NCBI GenBank assembly: GCA_016220095.1 | Contig: JACRIJ010000073.1 | Span: forward strand, 1-57,354 | Reading direction: 5' to 3' | Origin: Planctomycetota bacterium | GTDB taxonomy: Bacteria > Planctomycetota > MHYJ01 > JACQXL01 > JACRIJ01 | Length of the DNA: 57,354 bases | In this document: positions 16,466 to 24,493 of the stretch, in pieces | How the letters are laid out: each line of letters begins with the position of its first letter | Position numbering within the stretch: the first letter of the stretch is position 1 | Position numbers and translations under genes: made by a program | Notes under the pieces: model-generated | What the model saw: the letters and a program-made list of their open reading frames with translations, nothing else | The model's database searches: none | Told to the model about the DNA's origin: nothing

Positions 16466-17785
16466 ATGGAAAACAAGAATACCGATGTTGTTATTGTTGG
16501 CGCAGGGCCTGCCGGACTGATTGCCGGACGAGAAATCGCGAAGGCCGGTTTTAAAGTCATCGTTGTGGAACGCAAGCATTCTGTTTGCGACATTGCCGAT
16601 TTTATTCTTGGCATGGTAAGGGTGCGCGACCAATTCGGAGTGAATCCTGTAGAATCAGAAAACACCATTTCGTATCCTTCGCTGGGCATAGAACTTAACC
16701 GCAAGGAAACCCTGCTAAACGGCCCTCAAAACGGCTTGACTTATATTTCCGATAAATCCAGGTTCGGAATACAATACGAAATGCCTTGCTATCTTTTTCT
16801 TGATTTCAGAAAAATAATAGAACAATTGCATGCTCAGGCCCAAAAGGCGGGGGTAAGCTTTATCACGGGGACAAACGGACTGGAACTGATAAAAAAAGGC
16901 GATACGGTCTCCGGCGTAAAATGCAGGGATGCAAAAGGCGAAGAATTTGACATTTTTTCCCGTATGGTTATTGCCGCGGATGGTCTTCATTCGAAATTAT
17001 GTGCCCAGGCCGGCTTGCAAAGAACAGACCTGAATTGCCAAACACAACTTCTGGGAGTGATATACGAGGGATTTGACGCCTACAAAGTAAAAAAGAGCGA
17101 TTTTCCGGTAAATACCTTCAATTTCTTCTGGGGTACCAAGTATTCCGGCATTTCATCTTCCTTATGTTACGCGGTAGCAATTAATGATACTCTGCAAACA
17201 GCTGTCGGCATCCACTCTGCCGGCCATGCGAATCCATCCGCGGATATACGCAAAACTCTTGAACACTGGGACAGCTACCTTAAAAAAAGCGTTGAATATT
17301 CGCATGCCCTGAAAGATGCTAAAATAAGCAAGAAATTCGGCACAATTATGCCATACTCAGCCTGCATTGAGAAGCCGTTTTGTAAAGGCTTTTGCGCAAT
17401 CGGAGACAGTATAGCGATGATAGAAATAACATATCCCGGAGCGTTACAAAGCGGAAAATACGCGGCATCCTGCATCATAGAATCGCTCCGGCACGATGAT
17501 TTTTCGTTGGAATCCTTCAAACCTTTTCTTGAGTGGTGGAAACCCATTTGCAAGAGGATTAACAATGGTTCTAAATTTAACAGCTTTTTACATTCTCTTA
17601 ATGACGAGGAATATGACCAGCTGTTTGGAATAATGGGTATCCGGCACGCCGCAAGTGTGGACGAAGTATCTCTTTCGGAATTTGTCCTTTCAGCTCTGGA
17701 TAATTTATTACAGCATCCCCGGCCTTCCGAACTATCCCCCAGAATACAGAGGTTTGCTGAAACAATAAAAAACATGAGAACGTAA
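16466..17785 (+). CDS. Geranylgeranyl-reductase-family FAD oxidoreductase (paralogue 1)
   Basis: A 439-residue flavoprotein. The N-terminal dinucleotide-binding motif VVIVGAGPAGLIAG is at 8-21, with an acidic ERK at the end of beta-2. An interior AADGLHSKL resembles the second FAD contact (consensus ADGxxS). The third, CAIGDSIAMI near 310, corresponds to GD-A. These fit the geranylgeranyl-reductase/FixC group, which reduces double bonds or moves electrons between ferredoxin and quinone-like acceptors. A second, related flavoprotein starts at the base after its stop, and a ferredoxin follows. Both share a C-terminal WWKP-C ... QLF-IMG segment. The substrate is not evident. Confidence 0.85.
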   Translation: MENKNTDVVIVGAGPAGLIAGREIAKAGFKVIVVERKHSVCDIADFILGMVRVRDQFGVNPVESENTISYPSLGIELNRKETLLNGPQNGLTYISDKSRFGIQYEMPCYLFLDFRKIIEQLHAQAQKAGVSFITGTNGLELIKKGDTVSGVKCRDAKGEEFDIFSRMVIAADGLHSKLCAQAGLQRTDLNCQTQLLGVIYEGFDAYKVKKSDFPVNTFNFFWGTKYSGISSSLCYAVAINDTLQTAVGIHSAGHANPSADIRKTLEHWDSYLKKSVEYSHALKDAKISKKFGTIMPYSACIEKPFCKGFCAIGDSIAMIEITYPGALQSGKYAASCIIESLRHDDFSLESFKPFLEWWKPICKRINNGSKFNSFLHSLNDEEYDQLFGIMGIRHAASVDEVSLSEFVLSALDNLLQHPRPSELSPRIQRFAETIKNMRT

Positions 17786-19129
17786 ATGGAAAACAATATT
17801 AACGGCAATTACATGAAAACGGATGTTGTCATTATTGGAGCCGGTCCTGCCGGGTTAAGGTGCGCCGCCAGGACGGCGGAACTCGGATTTAAGACTATCG
17901 TGCTGGAACGCCGTTCCGGTACGGACGAAGTCAATCCCATCATCGTCGGCGCCGCCAGAATAGACAATTTACTGCTTCAGGAAAGGCTGGAACTTACGGA
18001 TGATGCGATTTATTTCCCGGGCTCGGATTTCAGCCTTAACCGCCGCGAAGCTGAAATTACCGCTCCGAACCAGGGCTTGGTACACTGGGCTGGAAACGGC
18101 TCTATATTCGGCGCAACATTCCAAACCCCGTTTTTCATACATCTAAACGTCAAATATTGGCTGAAGAAACTGTACGAAAAGGCTGTTGAAGCCGGAGCAG
18201 TGGTATTGTTCGGTTATGAAGGGACAAAACTAATCCGCAAAAACGGAAAGATTTGCGGGCTGTCTGCCCGTTCGCATGAAGAAGAAAATATTGAAATCAG
18301 CGCACGCTATATTGTGGCGGCAGACGGAGCCTGCTCCCGCATCTCCAGACAGGGGCCCTTTAGCCGGACCCCTTTTCCGGAAGCAACCGGCGTGCATAAC
18401 ATAGGATGTATTTTTCAAGGCGCTAAAAACAGTGAGGTAGAAAACGGCAGTAATTACATTAAAGGCGCTAAAAATTTTTATTGGGGAAGCTATTACTGCG
18501 GTTCGCGAAACTCCTTCGCGGCTGTCACTCCTATGGGTGATGATATCATGCATGTCGGGGTTTACGCGCCCGAAGGAAAAACCGGATGGACACTGCCGTT
18601 GCCGGAGCAGTTGGATTTTTGGATTAAATATCTTAAGGAAAAGTCTTCCTTGCGTAAAGTTTTCGGAGATGCAAAGCCAATAAAAAAATGCGGAGCATAT
18701 CTTCCTTATTTAAATCCGATCGAAGAGCCTTTTACCAATGACATGGGATCAATCGGTGATGCCGCAATGCTCGTGGAAATGGTCTATGCCGGAGCAATGC
18801 AAAGCGGATGGCGAGCAGGTGATGTCGTGGGAGAAATATTGAAAAACGGCTCCTCCGGTCCTGCACTTGCGGATTATATGCAATGGTGGAAACCGGTCTG
18901 CAGGAAAAAAATAGGCCTGGTCAAATTCATGGTCATGCTGAGCACTCTTGATAATGACGATTATGGACAGCTTTTTGATATTATGGGGTGCGCAAAGGAC
19001 CTTGATCCGCACCGTACGGGTCTTGAAGAAACCATGAAAACAGGCGTAAAAAAACTGCTGGAATACCCTTATAAGAATAGATTATCGCCACAGCTTCAAG
19101 CTTTTGTGCGGATGGCCGGAAACAGGTAA
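17786..19129 (+). CDS. Geranylgeranyl-reductase-family FAD oxidoreductase (paralogue 2)
   Basis: A 447-residue paralogue of the preceding gene. VVIIGAGPAGLRCA is near 14-27, VAADGACSRIS is the central FAD contact, and GSIGDAAMLVEM lies near 320. WWKPVC and YGQLFDIMGC near the C-terminus match the same positions of paralogue 1. Start and upstream stop are immediately adjacent, so translation is probably coupled. Two consecutive reductases could form a heterodimer or act on successive double bonds; the ferredoxin gene downstream is the likely electron donor. A first product with FixC function is less likely, because no fixA/fixB genes are present. Confidence 0.85.
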   Translation: MENNINGNYMKTDVVIIGAGPAGLRCAARTAELGFKTIVLERRSGTDEVNPIIVGAARIDNLLLQERLELTDDAIYFPGSDFSLNRREAEITAPNQGLVHWAGNGSIFGATFQTPFFIHLNVKYWLKKLYEKAVEAGAVVLFGYEGTKLIRKNGKICGLSARSHEEENIEISARYIVAADGACSRISRQGPFSRTPFPEATGVHNIGCIFQGAKNSEVENGSNYIKGAKNFYWGSYYCGSRNSFAAVTPMGDDIMHVGVYAPEGKTGWTLPLPEQLDFWIKYLKEKSSLRKVFGDAKPIKKCGAYLPYLNPIEEPFTNDMGSIGDAAMLVEMVYAGAMQSGWRAGDVVGEILKNGSSGPALADYMQWWKPVCRKKIGLVKFMVMLSTLDNDDYGQLFDIMGCAKDLDPHRTGLEETMKTGVKKLLEYPYKNRLSPQLQAFVRMAGNR

Positions 19130-19145
19130 AAAGGATAAATTAATT

Positions 19146-19337
19146 ATGAGTTTTCAAATTACGGAAAATTGCGTAAAATGCGGCAAATGCTTTGAAATCT
19201 GCCCCTGGAAAGCCATCAAAGAAAACAAAGACGATTTTTACATTGCCACCGAATTGTGCGCGGACTGCGGCTCCTGCGCGAGCATCTGTGAAAACTCCGC
19301 TATAGTCCCAGAACATTATAAAACAAAGTTTAAATAA
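19146..19337 (+). CDS. Ferredoxin with two [4Fe-4S] clusters (FixX-like)
   Basis: A 63-residue ferredoxin with two complete cluster motifs, CVKCGKCFEICP (about residues 9-20) and CADCGSCASICE (about 38-49). The start at ATG 19146 gives MSFQITENC; an upstream frame to 19104 would overlap the flavoprotein. It is probably the electron carrier for the two flavoproteins upstream, in the manner of FixC-FixX or archaeal geranylgeranyl reductase with ferredoxin. It is 16 bases upstream of the MFS gene. Confidence 0.92.
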   Translation: MSFQITENCVKCGKCFEICPWKAIKENKDDFYIATELCADCGSCASICENSAIVPEHYKTKFK

Positions 19338-19353
19338 AATCCGGAAAATGTAA

Positions 19354-21030
19354 ATGAACAAGAAATTTATAGGCATCATCCTGGAAGAGGGAATCAAACC
19401 GCGCAATCTATTGACATTATTGATAATGATGTTTCTGGTTCAGATAGGAATAGTCATTTTCTATCCCTTCTTCCCTTTTTTCTTAAAACGCCAGTGCGGC
19501 GTCCCGAACATGAAACTTGGATTCTATCAAAGCCTTCTTATTATGGTAGAATGGATTTTCTTTTTTATTTTCAGTCCTCTGTGGGGAAGAGCAACGGAAC
19601 GTATCGGGCGCAGAACCGTCGCATTCATAGGTTTTGCAACCGGAGCGTTGGCGTTGACTGTTTTTGGAATGAGTCAAAGCTTTGGTTTCGCTTTGGGCAT
19701 CCGGTCCGTTACCGGAATTTGCCTGGCCGCAAGCTGGCCCGTATTGATGGTTATAGCGGCCGATTATAGCAAAAAGGAAACCCGCGGAACCATAATGGGT
19801 TACATGGGAATGCTGATGGGTATAGGCAACGCAGTCGGTTTCGGAATTGGCGGATTTCTTTATGACAAACATCCTTTAGTCCCTTTCATAGCCGGCTCTC
19901 TGCTTCTGACCATGGCTTTATTTACAGGTTTTTTTTTCCTTAAAGATGTGCCGCAAGAGATTTTCACGCAGAAAACCAAACAGAAAAAAACAGAGAGAGA
20001 TACTTCTGCGAACGTTACTTTTAAAGGAGTATTTAGCGTTTTGGCCGAAGAACCTCTGCTCCAGCTGTCTTTAGCCGTCTCTTTGCTGGTCGCCGGCATT
20101 TTGATATTTTACCAGGTTGTATTTATGACTTGGGCGCAAACCGACGGCGGATTAGGCGAAAAACTGCCGGGATTTTTCCTAATGCTCTGTTCTCTAATTT
20201 TTTCCCTGACGCAGATTCCTCTGGGAATACTCTCCGACCGGACAAGCAAAATCACTGTTCTCCTGGCTGGATTGTCCGGCCTCGTCGCTTCTCTTCTTTT
20301 GATGGGTTACCTGCAGGAAGGACGCTTTATTGGGAGCGTTCTTGCGATAAGCGGTATTTTTATGGCTTGCTGCTACCTGAGCGGAATTTCCCTTGTCTCT
20401 GAGTTGGCTCCAATCCGGTATCGCGGAACGATTATGGGCATATACCAGTCCATGTTTGGAGCAGGTACAATTCTGCTGGGACTTATTGGCGGTTTTCTGC
20501 TTGACCATTTTAACAAGGATGTCGCTTTCTTTACGGCCGGCGGACTTTATCTGCTGGTTTTAATTTGGGGCATAGTGCTTGTTAAGCATTCCAGCGAAAA
20601 AACTGCCGGCTTGAGGCTGGCAATAAACCTCAGCAAGGGATTGATCGGATTGGGTGTTGCCGCTACTGTCGTCATCATGTTTATTGCTCCGCCGTTAACT
20701 ATATTATCCGATACGGGGTTCGAAGGTACGATAAAGGAATTCCTTAACTCATGGGAATCGGATAATGCATTGTCAGAAAAGTATTGCTCCAAGGAATCGG
20801 TAGGCTATGAGTTCCTGCAACAGAAAAACCTGCCGAATCTGCTAAACTATCGTATTGTTTCAATTGAAAAAACTGATTATAAAACCGTTAAAGTAGTGGC
20901 AAATCTCCGCCTGATGTACGAAACCGGAAAAAAGTCGTACAGGAAATACGACTTCTACCTGGAAAATTCAACCCTTGAAAAAGAATGGGTCATCAGGACT
21001 ATTTCGGCCGACAAGTCCGCTACGAAATGA
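19354..21030 (+). CDS. MFS transporter with extra C-terminal domain
   Basis: A 558-residue major-facilitator protein. About twelve membrane segments span residues 15-460. The MFS loop-2/3 motif reads GRATERIGRRTVAFIG (about 75-90), with a related GILSDRTSKIT in the second half. The last ~100 residues (after about 455) are soluble, with an additional hydrophobic segment before them, and form an unusual C-terminal domain that resembles a small NTF2-like or lipoprotein-type fold. It closes the operon of two flavoproteins and a ferredoxin, so it may export their product; the substrate is unknown. Confidence 0.85.
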   Translation: MNKKFIGIILEEGIKPRNLLTLLIMMFLVQIGIVIFYPFFPFFLKRQCGVPNMKLGFYQSLLIMVEWIFFFIFSPLWGRATERIGRRTVAFIGFATGALALTVFGMSQSFGFALGIRSVTGICLAASWPVLMVIAADYSKKETRGTIMGYMGMLMGIGNAVGFGIGGFLYDKHPLVPFIAGSLLLTMALFTGFFFLKDVPQEIFTQKTKQKKTERDTSANVTFKGVFSVLAEEPLLQLSLAVSLLVAGILIFYQVVFMTWAQTDGGLGEKLPGFFLMLCSLIFSLTQIPLGILSDRTSKITVLLAGLSGLVASLLLMGYLQEGRFIGSVLAISGIFMACCYLSGISLVSELAPIRYRGTIMGIYQSMFGAGTILLGLIGGFLLDHFNKDVAFFTAGGLYLLVLIWGIVLVKHSSEKTAGLRLAINLSKGLIGLGVAATVVIMFIAPPLTILSDTGFEGTIKEFLNSWESDNALSEKYCSKESVGYEFLQQKNLPNLLNYRIVSIEKTDYKTVKVVANLRLMYETGKKSYRKYDFYLENSTLEKEWVIRTISADKSATK

Positions 21031-21074
21031 AGCCTGCGTTTATTTTGAACTGCTTTTTACCGACGTATTGCATT

Positions 21075-21103
21075 TTGACTTTTCATATCGATTTTGATAG
21101 TAT
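21075..21103 (+). promoter_or_regulatory. Promoter of the small cysteine-containing protein
   Basis: TTGACT (21075-21080), 17 bp, TAGTAT (21098-21103). The expected transcription start is about 21110 and the ATG chosen for the next gene is at 21114, again with no room for a Shine-Dalgarno sequence. Confidence 0.45.
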
Positions 21104-21113
21104 GCGTTCTTGT

Positions 21114-21317
21114 ATGCGCTACGAAAACAAAAACGGGAAAGACAGGAAAAACAGGCCGTATCTTGGAATCTATTTCAAGTGCTGTTCTGTTTACCAGCGC
21201 ATTTACCTCAATCAGAAGGGCACTGCCTTTGTAGGATGGTGCCCCAGATGCCTCGGAAAAGTTGAGATAAAGGTTGACCCGGGAGGCACAAGTGATAAGT
21301 TTTTCACGGCGATTTAA
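21114..21317 (+). CDS. Small conserved cysteine-motif protein
   Basis: A 67-residue basic protein. It contains RPYLGIYFKCCSVYQRIYLNQ and then WCPRCLGKVEI, so a CC pair and a CxxC pair could bind zinc. It ends in a glycine-rich GGTSDKFF tail. I recognise the pattern as a widespread small hypothetical family but know no function. The start at 21114 is chosen because the predicted promoter lies just upstream; in-frame starts at 21102 and 20985 are possible, but the last would reach into the MFS gene. Confidence 0.65.
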   Translation: MRYENKNGKDRKNRPYLGIYFKCCSVYQRIYLNQKGTAFVGWCPRCLGKVEIKVDPGGTSDKFFTAI

Positions 21318-21323
21318 CGAAAG

Positions 21324-22412
21324 ATGAGAATGAACACTAAAAAATGGCGATTGTTTTTCTTTTTTCCTGCGGTTTTTATTGCGCAGATTTCCTGTTCAGG
21401 GGGCGCGCAGGAAAAACCGGAAATTAATATTTCCGCCGGCGACATCCGCATGATAGCCCGGTCCGTGCCGGATTTGCTCCTGTATTTCAGTTCGCGCAGT
21501 CCGAAAGACTGGAATTACGCCTATGAAAAACTGATGGAAATAAAGAAAATGAAAGACCTCCGGCAGATCATGCCCGCGCTTATCAGCGGAGAAATGGACG
21601 GCCTTCTGCCGGTCGCAATCCAGGAAAATTCTTCCAAGGCCGCCAAGGCCCGGGAACGGCTGGTTTTCCTCGGCAAGGTTTATAAGCTCCTTTCAAAATT
21701 TGACAGCCGCAATCCCGAGGATTGGACCGACGCGCGCAAATCGCTTGCAACGCTCGGCGATGAAGCCGTACAGATGACCGTGCTCGCGCTCATAAGCAAT
21801 TTCAAATACGCGCAGAACCCCATGCTTTGGGAACGCGCAAGAAACGAGCTCACGGCTATCGGAGTTCCCGCGCTAAAGCCGCTCCTCGCCGCAGTCGCCT
21901 CTCAGAAGGTGGATGACGTTACCATGGAGCAGTGCATAACCGTCATGATACTGATGGGAGAGCCCGCCCAGAACCAGTTGTTGCTTATATATAAGGAAGG
22001 CAATGCCGAGATGCATAAAACTCTCGCGAAAGCCCTCAGATGCGGTTTTACATCCGAGCATACGGACCTGCTGATTAAACTCGCCGGACACGCGGATTGG
22101 ATTGTAAGAGGCGAGGCAATCAATTCCATGGGCGCCATGCGCATGCGCGCTTTCGCGCCGATACTGTTAAAAGCGCTCGCGGACAGTGACAGTTACGTAC
22201 AGCGCACATCCGCGAAGGCGCTGATGGAACTCAAGGAACCCGGGGCTGTAAAACCCCTAATACTCCTGCTGGGCACAACCAGGGACTACGAAACGCGCAA
22301 CGCCGCAGTGTTGGCGCTTACAACCATAACGAAAACAAATTTCGGCACTGATTTTGATAAATGGATGCAGTGGTTTGAAACCTCTCCGTATAATAACGAA
22401 AATGAAAAATGA
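21324..22412 (+). CDS. Secreted HEAT-repeat protein, possible lipoprotein
   Basis: A 362-residue exported protein. The signal peptide is at 1-23, followed by C24 in AQISC, an imperfect lipobox. The mature part is alpha-helical, with repeats of the HEAT/PBS type; the clearest is about 255-330, with motifs such as LLIKLAGHADWIVRGEAINSMG and DSDSYVQRTSAKALMEL read as successive helices. It ends with LTTITKTNFGTDFDKWMQWFE, an ending shared in outline with the HEAT proteins at 28396 and 38716 (T-x-F-x2-D-x3-W-x2-W). It probably acts as a protein-binding scaffold in the periplasm or on a membrane. Confidence 0.8.
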   Translation: MRMNTKKWRLFFFFPAVFIAQISCSGGAQEKPEINISAGDIRMIARSVPDLLLYFSSRSPKDWNYAYEKLMEIKKMKDLRQIMPALISGEMDGLLPVAIQENSSKAAKARERLVFLGKVYKLLSKFDSRNPEDWTDARKSLATLGDEAVQMTVLALISNFKYAQNPMLWERARNELTAIGVPALKPLLAAVASQKVDDVTMEQCITVMILMGEPAQNQLLLIYKEGNAEMHKTLAKALRCGFTSEHTDLLIKLAGHADWIVRGEAINSMGAMRMRAFAPILLKALADSDSYVQRTSAKALMELKEPGAVKPLILLLGTTRDYETRNAAVLALTTITKTNFGTDFDKWMQWFETSPYNNENEK

Positions 22413-22533
22413 AGGATGCCATCCGTTTCCCGTGCCCCGGCTCCCGTTTAAACGGGCCACGCGTCTCGTCCCGCGTCCCTCGCTACTCGTTACTGGCTAC
22501 TCGCTACTGCGTTAGACTCTTAAGGATTTTGCT

Positions 22534-23073
22534 ATGGAATGGACTTTTCAGAAAATAGGCAAGCTTTGCGCTAAATGCGCACAGGGATTTAAGGACGAAC
22601 AGGCGTTTATATCCGCGCTGTTTTTATCCAAAGATACGGTTCTGCGGAAGGATTACTGCGAACCCTGCTGGATCCCGGCGGATGAACCGGAGCATTTTTC
22701 ATTCTGGAAAAGCGTTATCCCGAAAAAGAACGCCCCCAAACCTGATAACAGGCACAATGTCATGCAGGTGCTGGAGAAACTGATAGGGCAGGCCGCGGAA
22801 CCCGTGGCAGAAGCCGCCGCGGAAAACACGGCCGAGGGCGCCGCCCAGCCGCTATCTGAAGAAGGCAGGAAGAAATTGATTTTCCTCCTGGCCCTTACGC
22901 TCATGCGCAAAAAGGCCCTGAAACTGAAGGAAACCTGCACGGAGAATAACGAAGAAGTCATGGTTATGGAAAAAGTTGCGGACGGTACAATCCTGAGGAT
23001 ACCGGTATTCAACCTGCCTGAAAACGACGTGAATACCCTCAAAGACGACCTGGCAAAAATACTGGATATGTAG
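22534..23073 (+). CDS. Conserved zinc-finger-like protein of unknown function
   Basis: A 179-residue protein I do not recognise by function. The first 45 residues hold CAKC and CEPC pairs spaced about 30 apart, probably one zinc site. This is followed by an Ala/Glu-rich linker (about 85-110), a helical segment (RKKLIFLLALTLMRKKALKLKE) and a beta-type C-terminus. There is no membrane segment or signal peptide. AAGGA lies about 8 bases before the ATG. It may be a small cytoplasmic regulator or adaptor. Confidence 0.7.
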   Translation: MEWTFQKIGKLCAKCAQGFKDEQAFISALFLSKDTVLRKDYCEPCWIPADEPEHFSFWKSVIPKKNAPKPDNRHNVMQVLEKLIGQAAEPVAEAAAENTAEGAAQPLSEEGRKKLIFLLALTLMRKKALKLKETCTENNEEVMVMEKVADGTILRIPVFNLPENDVNTLKDDLAKILDM

Positions 23074-23078
23074 TAAAC

Positions 23079-23095
23079 TCAGCTTCGCTGATTTT
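23079..23095 (+). terminator. Short terminator-like hairpin
   Basis: TCAGC (23079-23083), loop TTC, GCTGA (23087-23091), then TTTTG. The stem is only five base pairs, but it sits immediately after the stop codon at 23073 and before a convergent gene. Confidence 0.35.
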
Positions 23096-23167
23096 GCCGG
23101 CTACCCTGCATTTTTTTCAACATGGATTCAGACTCAAGACTCCGAACTTAAAACTAAGGACCCCGTC

Positions 23168-23800
23168 CTACGCGATGCCTGTCTTACTGCTTATGCTTTT
23201 AATAATATCAATTTTGTCTATTGTCAACTGTGACCACGTTTCAAATTTATCACGCTCTTCCGCGTTCATCTTTTTAAGCATTTCAACTTTTGTGAATTCC
23301 GCAGACATCATGTCTTTCTCGCGGACTTCCACGCCTTTGCTCTGCACGTCCACGCGGAAAACTATGCCGCAGTGCACTGAACCGACTGGAACGGAATCGT
23401 CGTTAATAATGCCGGCTATTTGTTTCTGATACCCTGTTTTGAAAAGCAATTCCTCGGTAAGCTCCCTTTCGCATCCGGCATCCAGGAAGTCCTTTACGTT
23501 ATCCACGGGATTGATATGGCCGCCTACGCCTATGGAATACTTGTTATGCAGGCGTTTCTCGCCCTGTGTGGAAAACCTTTTCAACAAAAGCGCCTCGTCC
23601 CCGCAGGAAACCACGCAGTAGGGGATAATCTGCTTGAAACTTGAATCGTTCTCGGCAAACCTGCGCTCAATGAAAAACCCTTTTTCACGTATGCGGCGGA
23701 TGTATTTCGCGACCTCTTCGGACGAATCCGCCGGAACAAACCCGTACGGAAACGACAGGTCAAACAGGTCATAACGTTTGATTACATAAACGAATTCCAT
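23168..23800 (-). CDS. Nudix-family phosphoesterase (COG4112-like)
   Basis: A 210-residue Nudix hydrolase. The Nudix segment runs GGHINPVDN...AGCERELTEELLF (about 95-125). The REL-TEEL helix is intact, but the stretch between the glycine and the helix is longer than in the canonical box, a feature I associate with the COG4112 group. The substrate is unknown. The start is placed at ATG 23800 because AAGGAA lies ten bases upstream; the frame continues to 23857 without support. It is convergent with the preceding gene. Confidence 0.8.
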   Translation of the reverse strand: MEFVYVIKRYDLFDLSFPYGFVPADSSEEVAKYIRRIREKGFFIERRFAENDSSFKQIIPYCVVSCGDEALLLKRFSTQGEKRLHNKYSIGVGGHINPVDNVKDFLDAGCERELTEELLFKTGYQKQIAGIINDDSVPVGSVHCGIVFRVDVQSKGVEVREKDMMSAEFTKVEMLKKMNAEERDKFETWSQLTIDKIDIIKSISSKTGIA

Positions 23801-23857
23801 ATTGGATATTTCCTTAAATAGCAGTAGTTCTTGACAACTTTTCAGCCACGAAGGCAC

Positions 23858-24201
23858 AAGGGCACGAAGAACGCATGTTTTACTACGGAGAGCATAATTG
23901 CCGGCGTTTTAGTTGCTTAATTATAGCGTGAAAGGAATTGGAAATCAAGAAAAAAGCGGATTTGAAGCCTGATTTTTCAAAATTCAAGGTCTGACCCTTT
24001 TGCGAGTTCTCTAAGTTGTTTTATTATCTAAAATCTCCAACTTCTATGCCGCTTCTACGGAACTTCATTTCGTTCGTCGTCCCTCGTCGTCGTTCCTTAT
24101 CGTCTCACGTCCGTTGTCCCATCCCTCGCTGCTCAGTTTACCCTGAGCTTGCCGAAGGACTACTGGCTACTCGCTACTACGCACGTCCTTCGTTCTCCGT
24201 T
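23858..24201. repeat. Intergenic repeats including a solo element end
   Basis: No gene is seen. TACTACGGAGAGCATAAT at 23881-23898 is identical over 18 bases to 57215-57232, the left end of the inverted-repeat element at the window's right edge, so it is probably a leftover end. CAGTTTACCCTGAGCTTGCCG (read in two parts, 24134-24158) is a variant of a repeat found between genes in many unrelated bacteria. 'ctactggctactcgctact' near 24160 belongs to the GAGTAGC family. Confidence 0.6.
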
Positions 24202-24489
24202 TTACTTTTCCGGACATTTGCATGGCGTATTTGAACATCTCGGGCATCCATTGCGGTATTTATCTATGGCCTTTTCCATGTCCACTCCGGATATGCTGGC
24301 TAGGGTGAAGAGCCACGCCGCCACGTCCGCGAATTCCTCCTCAAGCTTCCTGCCTTTCTTGCGCATCAGCGCCTCTGAGAGCTCGCCGACTTCCTCGGTA
24401 AACCACATGAAACTCCCCGGCACGCCTCTTTTGCTGTCGCGTTCAAAATACATTTTTTCTATCATGTCCTGGAATTCTTTAATTTGCAT
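24202..24489 (-). CDS. MazG-like nucleotide pyrophosphohydrolase
   Basis: A 95-residue all-alpha NTP pyrophosphohydrolase of the MazG type. The metal-binding pattern is visible as EEVGELSEAL (E-x2-E, about 32-41) and EEFADVAAWL (E-x2-D, about 51-60). The C-terminus has CPRC ... CKC, an added zinc-binding tail. Such small MazG proteins hydrolyse NTPs or dNTPs, including abnormal ones. It lies five bases downstream of the kinase-TPR gene on the same strand and is probably co-transcribed with it. Confidence 0.88.
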   Translation of the reverse strand: MQIKEFQDMIEKMYFERDSKRGVPGSFMWFTEEVGELSEALMRKKGRKLEEEFADVAAWLFTLASISGVDMEKAIDKYRNGCPRCSNTPCKCPEK

Positions 24490-24493
24490 AATG

